This document shows, one piece after another, positions 18,112 to 25,380 of a stretch of DNA of 64,000 bases. The DNA is from Micromonospora sp. C28SCA-DRY-2. Its GTDB lineage: Bacteria; Actinomycetota; Actinomycetes; Mycobacteriales; Micromonosporaceae. The notes under the pieces are model-generated. The model saw nothing but the letters and a program-made list of their open reading frames with translations. It ran no database searches and was not told where the DNA came from. The DNA lies in assembly GCF_030519475.1 (NCBI RefSeq), contig NZ_JAUMKD010000001.1, forward strand, positions 1 through 64,000, in the 5' to 3' direction. Made by a program: the position numbers and the translations under genes. How positions within the stretch are numbered: position 1 is the stretch's first letter; every line of letters starts with the position of its first letter.

Positions 18112-18803
18112 ACAGGGAGATGAACGGAGCGGCGATCCTGGTCACCGGCGGGTCGAGCGGACTCGGCGCGGCGGTGGTGACGGCCGTGACCAAGGCCGGC
18201 GGCCGGCCGTACGTGCTGGACCGGCGGCCGCCGGCGGACGGGGTGCCGTGGGTGGAGTGCGACCTGGCCGACACCCGGGCCGCCGAGGCCGCCACCCGGC
18301 AGTTGGCCGAACGCTCCGGTGGCCTGGACGCGGTGGTCACCGCCGCCGGCATGGACGTACCGGGCAAGCTCGCCGACATCCCGAGCGAGACCTGGGAGCG
18401 CATCGTCGCCGTGGACCTGCTCGCCACGGCCGCGGTGATCCGCGCCGCGCTGCCGTTCCTGGAGGCCTCCCGCGGCACCATCGTCACGGTCGCCTCCACG
18501 CTGGGCATCAAGGCCGTCAGCGACGCCACCGCCTACTGCGCCGCCAAGTTCGGCGTCGTCGGCTTCACCCGCGCCCTCGCCGCCGAACTCGCCGGCACCA
18601 TCGGCGTCACCCTGCTCATCCCCGGCGGCATGCGCACCGCCTTCTTCGACGACCGCGACCCCACCTACCAACCCGGCCCCGACGCCATCCTCAACGACCC
18701 CGCCGACACCGCCGCCGCCATCATGTTCGCCCTCTCCCAACCCGCCGGCTGCGCCATCCGCGAAATGATCGTCTGCGCCGACCAAGAAACCAGCTACCCG
18801 TGA
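18108..18803 (+). CDS. Short-chain dehydrogenase/reductase in the heptose operon
   Basis: A 231-residue classical SDR with TGGSSGLGAAVV for the cofactor, TAAGMDVPG, and the active-site Ser plus YCAAK (Tyr and Lys) at about residues 144-148. The family oxidises or reduces hydroxyl/keto groups with NAD(P). Position between hldE and a GT9 suggests it changes the activated heptose or a linked sugar. It is not the extended-SDR HldD epimerase found in LPS pathways, so the heptose may keep D,D configuration or be altered differently. Bases from about 18535 on are unusually C-rich at third positions. Confidence 0.85.
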   Translation: MNREMNGAAILVTGGSSGLGAAVVTAVTKAGGRPYVLDRRPPADGVPWVECDLADTRAAEAATRQLAERSGGLDAVVTAAGMDVPGKLADIPSETWERIVAVDLLATAAVIRAALPFLEASRGTIVTVASTLGIKAVSDATAYCAAKFGVVGFTRALAAELAGTIGVTLLIPGGMRTAFFDDRDPTYQPGPDAILNDPADTAAAIMFALSQPAGCAIREMIVCADQETSYP

Positions 18804-19750
18804 TCCTCACCCTCCGCGCCCTCGGCGTCGGCGACCTCGCCACCGCCGTACCCGCCCTCCGCGCCCTCCGCACCGCCCACCCCGACCAGGAACTCACCCT
18901 CGCCGCACCCCACTGGCTCACCCCCCTGGTCAACCTCATCGGCGCCATCGACCACCTGATCGACACCCCCGACCTCGACACCCTCACCTGGACCGGCCCA
19001 CCCCCCGACCTCGCCGTCAACCTGCACGGCCGCGGACCCCAGTCCCACCGACTCCTCCTCGCCACCCGACCCCACCGCCTCCTCGCCCACGCCAACCCCG
19101 ACGCCGGACACACCGACGGACCCCACTGGCACGACCACGACCACGAAATCGACCGCTGGTGCCGCCTACTCGCCTGGTACGACATCCCCACCGACCGCAC
19201 CGACCTGCACCTGCACCGCCCCCCACCCGACGGCATCCCGACCGGGGTGAGCATCGTGCACCCCGGCGCGAAGGCGACGCAGCGACGCTGGCCGCCGGCC
19301 CGCTTCGCCCGGGTGGCCCGGGAACTGGCCGGGCGGGGGCATCGGGTGGTGGTCACCGGCAACCGGGGGGAACGCGGGATCGCGGTGGCGGTGGCCCGGT
19401 TGGCCGGGCTGCCCGACGAGGCGGTGCTGGCCGGCGAGACCGACCTCGGCGACCTCGCCGCGCTGGTCGCGTACGCCCGGCTGGTGGTCAGCGGCGACAC
19501 CGGCATCGGGCATCTCGCCACCGCCTACGGCACCCCCTCGGTCCTGCTGTTCGGCCCGGTGGCCCCGGCGCAGTGGGGGCCACCGCCGGACCGGCCCTGG
19601 CACCAGGCGCTCTGGGTCGGGCCGGTGCCGCGGGCCGCGGCGGACGACACCGCACCCCACCCGGCCCTGGCCGCGCTCGACGTGTCGCAGGTCCTCGCCG
19701 CCGTGGACCGGGTGCAGCGGCACCGGCCGGCCCTGCTGCCCACACCGTAG
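18800..19750 (+). CDS. GT9 family heptosyltransferase-like protein, last gene of the operon
   Basis: A 316-residue GT-B protein of the ADP-heptose:LPS heptosyltransferase family. It has ILTLRALGVGDLATAVPALRA at the N-terminus, IVHPGAKATQRRWPPARFA in the middle, and VSGDTGIGHLATAYGTPSVLLFGP near the C-terminus, the GT9 donor site. The GTG start overlaps the SDR stop by 4 nt. It is the second GT9 domain in this operon, so two heptosyl transfers or two acceptors are likely. The first half (to about 19235) is C/A-rich in third positions, then the codon use abruptly returns to normal. Confidence 0.88.
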   Translation: MILTLRALGVGDLATAVPALRALRTAHPDQELTLAAPHWLTPLVNLIGAIDHLIDTPDLDTLTWTGPPPDLAVNLHGRGPQSHRLLLATRPHRLLAHANPDAGHTDGPHWHDHDHEIDRWCRLLAWYDIPTDRTDLHLHRPPPDGIPTGVSIVHPGAKATQRRWPPARFARVARELAGRGHRVVVTGNRGERGIAVAVARLAGLPDEAVLAGETDLGDLAALVAYARLVVSGDTGIGHLATAYGTPSVLLFGPVAPAQWGPPPDRPWHQALWVGPVPRAAADDTAPHPALAALDVSQVLAAVDRVQRHRPALLPTP

Positions 19751-19790
19751 GAGGGCGGCCGGTGGTGGACGGTCCGCCAGCTACCGGCAG

Positions 19791-19796
19791 GTAACC
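19791..19796 (+). promoter_or_regulatory. -10 element, leaderless promoter of the hydrolase
   Basis: TAACCT ends 7 bases before the GTG at 19804, and there is no ribosome site. Transcription should start at the start codon. Confidence 0.55.
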
Positions 19797-19803
19797 TGAG
19801 CCC

Positions 19804-20667
19804 GTGAACGCGACGGCGGAGTACGCGCAGGAGTTCGTCGAGGTCGACGGGGCCCGGCTCGGGATCCAGGTCTACCCGGAGCCGGAGGGGGTGGCGGCGG
19901 CGCCGGTGGTGGTGATCTGGCCGGCGATGGGAGTGCGGGCCCGCTACTACCGCCCGTTCGCCGCCGCGCTGCGCGCCGCCGGCCTGGCGGTCGTGGTGGC
20001 CGACCTGCGTGGCACCGGGGAGAGCACACCGAGACCCAGCCGTGCCTGCCGGTACGGCTACGCCGAGCTGGCCACCGACGTGGGCGCCGTGCAGGCGGCG
20101 CTCAAGCCCCGGCTGGACGGCCGCCGCACCGTGCTGCTCGGGCACTCCCTCGGCGGGCAGGTCGCCCTGCTGCACCTCGCCCTGCACGGCACGGACGCCG
20201 TCGACGGCCTGGCCCTGGTCGCGGTCGGCGTCCCGTACTGGCGGTCCTACCCCGGCGCCCGGCGGTTCGGGGTGCTGCCGTACACCCAGGGGATCGCCGC
20301 GACGGCCCGGCTGCTCGGCGTCTGGCCGGGCTGGGGCTTCGGCGGCCGTCAGGCGCGCGGGGTGATCCGGGACTGGGCGCACACCGCCCGCACCGGCCGT
20401 TTCCCCCGGCTGGACGGGGTGGACGCGGAGGCGGCCGTGCGCGCGGTACGCACCCCGGTGCTCGCGGTCAGCGTGGACGACGACCAGTACACCCCGCACG
20501 GGACGATGGACCAGCTCTGCGCCAAGCTGGTCAGCGCCCCCGTGGCCCGGGAGCGCTACACGGTGGCCGAGGCCGGCGCCCCGCTGGACCACTTCACCTG
20601 GGTGCGGGCCGCGACCCCGCTGGCCGACCGGGTGGCCGCCTTCACCGCCGGCCTGCCGGCCCGCTGA
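19804..20667 (+). CDS. Alpha/beta hydrolase family protein
   Basis: A 287-residue cytosolic alpha/beta hydrolase. The nucleophile elbow is GHSLGG (Ser115), DLRGTGES lies on the preceding loop, VSVDDDQYTP provides a candidate acid and LDHFTW the histidine near the C-terminus. The pattern resembles the serine aminopeptidase S33 / YheT-like hydrolases. The substrate is unknown. It starts directly after a -10 element (leaderless) and stands 53 bp behind the heptose operon, so it is probably transcribed separately. Confidence 0.83.
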   Translation: MNATAEYAQEFVEVDGARLGIQVYPEPEGVAAAPVVVIWPAMGVRARYYRPFAAALRAAGLAVVVADLRGTGESTPRPSRACRYGYAELATDVGAVQAALKPRLDGRRTVLLGHSLGGQVALLHLALHGTDAVDGLALVAVGVPYWRSYPGARRFGVLPYTQGIAATARLLGVWPGWGFGGRQARGVIRDWAHTARTGRFPRLDGVDAEAAVRAVRTPVLAVSVDDDQYTPHGTMDQLCAKLVSAPVARERYTVAEAGAPLDHFTWVRAATPLADRVAAFTAGLPAR

Positions 20668-20695
20668 CCGGCGCCCCGCGCGCCTGATCCCCGCC

Positions 20696-20712
20696 CGGGC
20701 CGGCACGGCCCG
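20696..20712. terminator. Short hairpin between convergent genes
   Basis: CGGGCCG, GCA, CGGCCCG: a perfect 7-bp stem with a 3-base loop, lying between the hydrolase and a convergent small gene. Short for a terminator. Confidence 0.4.
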
Positions 20713-20783
20713 CCGGTCGCGCCGCCCGCAGGGATGCCGACGGCGCATCGGTCACCGGCCGCCGGGCGGTGCCGCGCCCGGGG

Positions 20784-20954
20784 TCACTCCTCCTGGTCGA
20801 CCGGCACCATCCGGCCGTCGCGCTCCACCCGGGTCTCGCCGTGCTCGGCCGGCGGCGGGACCTGCGCGCTGGTCTTGCGCGGGTCGTTGTCCGGATGCAT
20901 CAGGACGGCGTCGGTCTTCTGGGTCTTCTCCCTGCTCTCGTCCGGTTGCGACAT
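20784..20954 (-). CDS. Small hydrophilic hypothetical protein (56 aa)
   Basis: A 56-residue charged protein (MSQPDESREKTQKTDAVLMH to the end VDQEE) with no cysteine and no membrane segment. It looks disordered. The ATG at 20954 has a very strong ribosome site (GGGGAGGGGAAG), which is the main reason to call it. A sigma-B-like promoter (GAGT, 15 bp, GGGTAG) lies just upstream. Similar small hydrophilic proteins lie at 21994 and 22582, so these may be stress-induced. No function is recognised. Confidence 0.65.
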   Translation of the reverse strand: MSQPDESREKTQKTDAVLMHPDNDPRKTSAQVPPPAEHGETRVERDGRMVPVDQEE

Positions 20955-20991
20955 CCGCTTCCCCTCCCCCTCGAACTGCCTCGGTCACGAA

Positions 20992-21016
20992 CTACCCACC
21001 GCCGCCCGGCCGACTC
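20992..21016 (-). promoter_or_regulatory. Sigma-B-like promoter for the 56-aa gene
   Basis: On the minus strand, GAGT (21013-21016), 15 bp, GGGTAG (20992-20997). Streptomyces sigma-B-group promoters follow GNNT, 14-16 bp, GGGTAY. The last base deviates. Confidence 0.4.
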
Positions 21017-21140
21017 CTCGGCACGCCGGTCGGCTCTCCCAGGGACCGTCCGCACCGGCCGGACCGCCCCCGGTCGTCCCGGCGGCTCCCCGATGTCCAC
21101 CGGGCTCCGCGTCCGGGGCGTCCCGCCTGATGACGGGCGG

Positions 21141-21165
21141 GATTAGCGGCCCGGGTGGTGGGTAT
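21141..21165 (+). promoter_or_regulatory. Sigma-B-like promoter for the 209-aa gene
   Basis: GATT (21141-21144), 15 bp, GGGTAT (21160-21165) fits the GNNT-N15-GGGTAY consensus of sigma-B-group promoters. It lies 33 bp before the ATG at 21199. Confidence 0.55.
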
Positions 21166-21198
21166 GCCGCGACGCCCGACACGGTGGAAGGGGATCAG

Positions 21199-21828
21199 AT
21201 GTCCGAACGGCACACCGCACTGCGCTCGATGCACGATCTGGGCTTGGCGGCCTGGTTCGGGGGCTCCCTGATGGGAGCGTTCGGCGTCAACGGCGGAGCG
21301 GCACAGATCAGTGACTCGACCCAGCGGCTTCCGGTGGCCTCGGCGGGCTGGTCCCGGTGGACCCCGGTCAACGCCGCCGCGATCGGCGCCCACCTCGCGG
21401 GCGCGGTCGGCGAGCTGGTGACGGAGAGCCCCCGGGTGATGGCCCAGACGGGGGTCGGCCGGGCCAGCACGCTGAAGACCGCGCTGACGGTCAGCGCCCT
21501 CGCGGTCACCGGCTACAGCCGGTTGCTCGGCATGAAGCTCGAGAAGGCCGGCAGCCCGCCGGTGGACGGGATCACCGAGCCGAACCACCAGACGCCGTCG
21601 AACGTCGCGTCCGCCCAACGCCAGATGAAGGCGCTCCAGTGGGCGGTCCCGGCGCTGACCGGCGCGCTGATCGTGGTCACGGCGTACATGAGCGAGCAGC
21701 AGAAACCCGGCGAGGTGTTCCGCGGGATGCTGAACCGGGTCAGCGCGATGGGCTCGCCCAGGGCGGTCGGCAAGATGGCGGCGCTGACCGCGCTCGGGAA
21801 GCGGATGCCGATGTCCTCCCGCCGCTGA
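21199..21828 (+). CDS. Hypothetical membrane-associated protein (209 aa)
   Basis: A 209-residue protein beginning MSERHTALRSMHDLGLAAWF with GGAAGGGG upstream. Hydrophobic stretches lie at about 16-34 (GLAAWFGGSLMGAFGVNG), 58-75, 95-110 and 145-162 (VPALTGALIVVTAYM), so it is probably a small integral membrane protein. I recognise it only as a type of actinobacterial conserved protein of unknown role. The upstream promoter matches a stress-sigma consensus, which suggests general-stress expression. Confidence 0.75.
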   Translation: MSERHTALRSMHDLGLAAWFGGSLMGAFGVNGGAAQISDSTQRLPVASAGWSRWTPVNAAAIGAHLAGAVGELVTESPRVMAQTGVGRASTLKTALTVSALAVTGYSRLLGMKLEKAGSPPVDGITEPNHQTPSNVASAQRQMKALQWAVPALTGALIVVTAYMSEQQKPGEVFRGMLNRVSAMGSPRAVGKMAALTALGKRMPMSSRR

Positions 21829-21993
21829 CCCGGCCCCGAGCACACGGCGTCCCGCCGGCTCCTCGACGGCGGGGCGCCGGCCGGCGTGCCCGGACGCCGT
21901 CACGCCGGCCGAGCGTCCCGGCACCGCGGGGCATGACCGGGGCCGGGACGGGCAATCCGCGCCGGTAGCGGCGGAGCGACCAGCGAGGTGAGC

Positions 21994-22356
21994 ATGGCAC
22001 CAGCAGACGGACGCGGCGGCGACGGACGTGACGTCGCCACCCCGTGGAAGACGACCGACGGGTTCGACGCCGAACCACCCTGGGGCACCGGCGAGCACGA
22101 CCCGATGGACGAGGGCAGCGAGGAGACCGCGGTACCGGAGGGCCGGCGCGGGGAGCGCCGCGCCGGCCAGCCGGCCGGACCGTCCGGCGGACGCGGCCGG
22201 CACGGGTTCGGTCCGGTCGAGCCGACCCGGACGGCCGAGGCGGGGCCGGGCGCGCCGCCGGACCCGGCGCCGTCGCGCCGGTCCTTCCCGGACGACGCGG
22301 ACATCGGGGAGCGGACCGAGGACGCCTTCCGGACCCAGGGCCGGCGCCACTCGTAG
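21994..22356 (+). CDS. Disordered hypothetical protein (120 aa)
   Basis: A 120-residue, low-complexity, highly charged protein rich in Gly, Pro, Arg, Asp and Glu, with no cysteine and no hydrophobic segment. The ATG at 21994 is preceded by GCGAGGTGAGC. Codon bias fits coding in this frame and the frame ends cleanly. It sits among other small hydrophilic genes in this stress-like neighbourhood. No function is recognised, and chance openness in GC-rich DNA is not excluded. Confidence 0.55.
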   Translation: MAPADGRGGDGRDVATPWKTTDGFDAEPPWGTGEHDPMDEGSEETAVPEGRRGERRAGQPAGPSGGRGRHGFGPVEPTRTAEAGPGAPPDPAPSRRSFPDDADIGERTEDAFRTQGRRHS

Positions 22357-22581
22357 CCGGCGGTCACCGGGCCGGCCCGCCAGGGCCGGTCGGTCGCCGC
22401 CCGTCCGGGCGCCAGGGCGGCCGTTCCCGGTGCTCCAGAGCCGGGGTGGCGATCGACCCTTTCCCGGCGTGGTGGCCGGGTGCCGCCCGGCCGGACGGCG
22501 GCGGGCGGACGACCGGCGCCGGGGTGACCGGCGGGACGGCGGCGGGTGGACGACCGCCCCGCCACCCGTCCCACGCGGCGG

Positions 22582-22773
22582 TCAGGAACCGCTGCGGTCC
22601 TCACCGGCCACCGCGGTGGGCGGCGGCTCGGTCACCGGGTGCCCGGTGTCGTCCACCAGGCCGGGCGCCATGCTGCCGCCGTGCGCCTCCTGCGCCTCCC
22701 GGGTCCGGCGGGCCGCCGCGTCGTCCGGCACCGCCGGCGTCCGGTCCGCTGACCGGTTCTCCTGCTGGCTCAT
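22582..22773 (-). CDS. Small hydrophilic hypothetical protein (63 aa)
   Basis: A 63-residue protein starting MSQQENRSADRTPAVPDDAA, with charged and proline-rich sequence and no membrane segment or cysteine. The ATG at 22773 follows GGAGGGAC, and a promoter with a perfect sigma-B-group match lies 37 bp upstream. The start MSQ..E..R resembles that of the 56-aa protein at 20954, suggesting related stress-type proteins. Function unknown. Confidence 0.65.
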   Translation of the reverse strand: MSQQENRSADRTPAVPDDAAARRTREAQEAHGGSMAPGLVDDTGHPVTEPPPTAVAGEDRSGS

Positions 22774-22809
22774 CGTGTGCTGTCCCTCCGTCGTTCCTCG
22801 TCCCGGCCG

Positions 22810-22834
22810 GTACCCGGCCGCCCCACCGGGAAAC
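22810..22834 (-). promoter_or_regulatory. Sigma-B-like promoter for the 63-aa gene
   Basis: On the minus strand GTTT (22831-22834), 15 bp, GGGTAC (22810-22815) exactly fits GNNT-N15-GGGTAY. Confidence 0.6.
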
Positions 22835-22870
22835 CACACCGCCGGGACGGCGCCACGCGGCCGCCGGTCC

Positions 22871-23782
22871 TCAACCGGTCGGGACGGCGCGGACCGCCCG
22901 ACCGTCGACCGGCGTGACGCCGAGCAGCCCGGCCAGCCGGGCGGCGTCCCGCTGCGCCTGGTCGCCACAGCAGTTGTTGAACAGCACGTGCAGTTCGTCG
23001 CTCTGCCCGGCCAGCTCGACCAGCAGCTCCGCCCACCGGCGCAGCTCCTGCTCTCCGTAGGCGTAGCGGAACTTCTCCTGCTTGTCGCCGTCGGCCCAGT
23101 CGGCGCTGTGCCCGTGGAACCGGACGAGCGCGAGGCCGGCGGTGGCGTACAGGATCGGCGGCACCGAGGACGGGTGCCCCTGCGGCATGTCCACACAGGC
23201 GAAGGTGAGCCCGCGATCGCGCAGGAAGGTCAGCGTCTCCGCCGCGGCCGTACCGTCGAACCAGGACCCGTGGCGCAGCTCCACGGCGACCCGCCACGGC
23301 CGGCACCGCTCGGCCAGGTCGGCGATGCGCCGCTGGGCGGCCGCGCCGCGGGCGAACCAGGGCGGGAACTGCAACAGCACGGCGCCGAGCCGGTCGGCCG
23401 CCGCGAGCGGCTCCAGCGCCGCGTGGAACCGGGCCCACAGCTCGTCGTACGCCGCCGGCGGCAGGTCCCGGCGGCGGATCCGGGCCGGGCCACCGGCCGG
23501 GCGCAGATCCCGCGGCAGCGCGGCCACCGGGGTGGGGTGGCCGGTGAAGAGGCTGAACGCCTTGACGTCGAAGGTGAACCCCTCCGGCGTGGCGCCCACC
23601 CAGCCCTGGGTCGTCTCCGGCACCGGCACCGCGTAGTAGGAGGTGTCCACCTCGACCAGCGGGAACCGGCTGGCGTACCAGCCGAGCCGGGCGGCCGGGG
23701 TGTTCGCCGCCCGGGGATACCACCCGGAGCGGAGCAGCATCCGGTCGGCCCAGCCCGACGTACCCACCTTAATCACACCCAT
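22871..23782 (-). CDS. DUF72 (YecE-like) family protein
   Basis: A 303-residue TIM-barrel-like protein of the DUF72 family, whose role is unknown. Typical features are IKVGTSGWADR at the start, FPLVEVDTSYYAVP, FTFDVKAFSLFTGHPTP, LLQFPPWF, AVELRHGSWF and LHVLFNNCCGDQA at the end. I chose the ATG at 23782 (MGVIKVGTSGW); the frame is open 12 codons further upstream, but homologues start near the chosen point. It stands alone on the minus strand in the stress-type neighbourhood. Confidence 0.87.
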   Translation of the reverse strand: MGVIKVGTSGWADRMLLRSGWYPRAANTPAARLGWYASRFPLVEVDTSYYAVPVPETTQGWVGATPEGFTFDVKAFSLFTGHPTPVAALPRDLRPAGGPARIRRRDLPPAAYDELWARFHAALEPLAAADRLGAVLLQFPPWFARGAAAQRRIADLAERCRPWRVAVELRHGSWFDGTAAAETLTFLRDRGLTFACVDMPQGHPSSVPPILYATAGLALVRFHGHSADWADGDKQEKFRYAYGEQELRRWAELLVELAGQSDELHVLFNNCCGDQAQRDAARLAGLLGVTPVDGRAVRAVPTG

Positions 23783-23900
23783 GTAGTTCAGTGCACCGCT
23801 GATCGGGCGGATCGGCAACCGGAGACGCGGCCGGGACGAAACCGTCGGTGGTCCGGCCTATCCTGACCCTCGCCACGACGTCGGGTGAAGGGTGACATCG

Positions 23901-24410
23901 ATGACCATCTCGGAGCAGGTGACCACCACCAGCGAGCGGGCTGATCTGCTGCAGACGCTGCGCCGGCACCGCGGGTTCCTCCGGCAGACCGTCGACGGGC
24001 TCACCGACGAGCAGGCGGCCCGGCGCACCACCGTCAGCGAACTCTGCCTCGGCGGGCTGATCAAGCACGTGGCGGGCACCGAGCACCGGTGGATGCTCTT
24101 CGCGGTCGGCGGCGCCGAGGCGATGGAGAGCGAGCCGGTGGACTGGGCCGGCCAGTTCCGGATGACCGGGGGCGACACGCTGGCCGCCCTGCTCGACGAC
24201 TACGCGCGGGTCGCCGCACGGACGGACGAGCTGGTCCTGACCCTCGACCTGGACGCCGCGCACCCCCTGCCGCAGGCACCGTGGTTCGAGCCGGGCGCGA
24301 GCTGGTCGGTGCGCCGGGTCCTGCTGCACCTGATCGCCGAGACGGCCCAGCACGCCGGGCACGCCGACATCCTCCGTGAGGCGATCGACGGCGCGAAGAC
24401 CATGGGCTGA
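23901..24410 (+). CDS. DinB-fold protein, putative thiol-dependent transferase
   Basis: A 169-residue four-helix DinB/DUF664-type protein. The metal-binding histidine motif is visible: IKHVAGTEHRW (His56, His62) and HLIAETAQHAGHADILRE near the C-terminus. Family members in actinobacteria include mycothiol-dependent S-transferases and isomerases. I chose the ATG at 23901 because GAAGG lies at good distance; a GTG at 23892 is possible. Orientation is opposite to the DUF72 gene. A second DinB-fold gene lies at 29092. Confidence 0.85.
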   Translation: MTISEQVTTTSERADLLQTLRRHRGFLRQTVDGLTDEQAARRTTVSELCLGGLIKHVAGTEHRWMLFAVGGAEAMESEPVDWAGQFRMTGGDTLAALLDDYARVAARTDELVLTLDLDAAHPLPQAPWFEPGASWSVRRVLLHLIAETAQHAGHADILREAIDGAKTMG

Positions 24411-24498
24411 CGGCCCCGGCGCCCCGGCGGTGCCGGCCGCCCCGCCGCCGGGTCTCCCGCCACCGTCCCGTCCCCGGGGCGGTCCGCCTCCCGTCCCA

Positions 24499-24538
24499 CG
24501 TCACACCGGTTTGATGTGACGCCACCGGAGCCGGTGGC
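24499..24538. promoter_or_regulatory. Two adjacent inverted repeats upstream of the 260-aa gene
   Basis: CGTCACA (24499-24505) and TGTGACG (24515-24521) form a 7-bp dyad with a 9-bp spacer. GCCACCGG, AG, CCGGTGGC (24521-24538) follows at once. Together they sit 16-55 bp before the ATG and may be an operator. Confidence 0.4.
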
Positions 24539-24553
24539 GCTGAGGGACACGAG

Positions 24554-25336
24554 ATGAACGCACACCGGATGGACCAGGAGACCGTCGAGCGGCTGCTCGA
24601 CGGTCCGGTCGTCGACCCGCAGGACGGTCCCCGGCCGTTGGTGCTGCTGCTGACCGCGGTCCGCGCCGCACCACGCGACGATGAGCTGGCCGGGGAGGGC
24701 GCGGCGGTGCACGCGTACCGCCGGGCGCTGGCCGGCACGCCGCTCGACCTGCCGGGCCGGCCACCGCAGCGGCTCACCCTGACCGCGTTCGGCGTCCGGG
24801 CCCTGGTGGCCGGCATCGCCCTCGCCGCCACCGGCGGGGTGGCGTTCGCGGCCGCGAACGGTACCCTGCCGAACCCGTTGCGCGAGCCCGCGCCGGCCAG
24901 TGCGCCACCGTCGACCCCGTCGCTCCCGGCCGCCTCCCCCGGCGGCTCGGCAGGTCCGTCGGCGCCGCCGTCCGGGCCGGGCGGTCCCGACGTCGCGCCG
25001 ACCGCCGCGCTGACCGGCCTGTGCCGGTCCTACCGCGAGGTGGCCGACAACCCGGGCCGCGCGCTGGACAATCCGGCCTTCGCTCCCCTGGTCGGCGCCG
25101 CCGGCGGCAAGGATCGGGTGGACGGCTACTGCGACCGGGCGCTGGGGGGTCCCCCGGGCCAGTCGAGGTCGCCCGGAGCCCCGACCGACCGGCCGGGTGG
25201 TGCGCCGGGCACCCGGGCGACCGACCGGCCGGCGCCGGACACGTCCCCGGACGGGCGGCCCACCGTGACCGGTGGCGACCGCGCCCCGGCCGCGAGCCCG
25301 CACCGCGGCCTCCCGCCGGGACACGCCGCGAGCTGA
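24554..25336 (+). CDS. Single-pass membrane protein with extracytoplasmic Pro/Ser-rich region
   Basis: A 260-residue hypothetical protein. About 80 cytoplasmic residues are followed by one transmembrane helix (about 80-101, GVRALVAGIALAATGGVAFA). Outside are a Pro/Ser/Ala-rich stretch and a short segment with two cysteines (LCRSYREV and GYCDRAL), then a disordered tail. The layout resembles an anti-sigma-type or sensor-like membrane protein, but no zinc motif or partner sigma gene is nearby, so I assign no function. Two inverted repeats lie directly upstream. Confidence 0.7.
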   Translation: MNAHRMDQETVERLLDGPVVDPQDGPRPLVLLLTAVRAAPRDDELAGEGAAVHAYRRALAGTPLDLPGRPPQRLTLTAFGVRALVAGIALAATGGVAFAAANGTLPNPLREPAPASAPPSTPSLPAASPGGSAGPSAPPSGPGGPDVAPTAALTGLCRSYREVADNPGRALDNPAFAPLVGAAGGKDRVDGYCDRALGGPPGQSRSPGAPTDRPGGAPGTRATDRPAPDTSPDGRPTVTGGDRAPAASPHRGLPPGHAAS

Positions 25337-25380
25337 CCGGCGGCCGTCGCTGACCACCACGGCCGCGACCGCGGCCCCGG

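Noticed and set aside
18108..18803. SDR as HldD, the ADP-heptose epimerase
   Set aside because: HldD is an extended SDR of about 310 residues; this is a 231-residue classical SDR with YCAAK.
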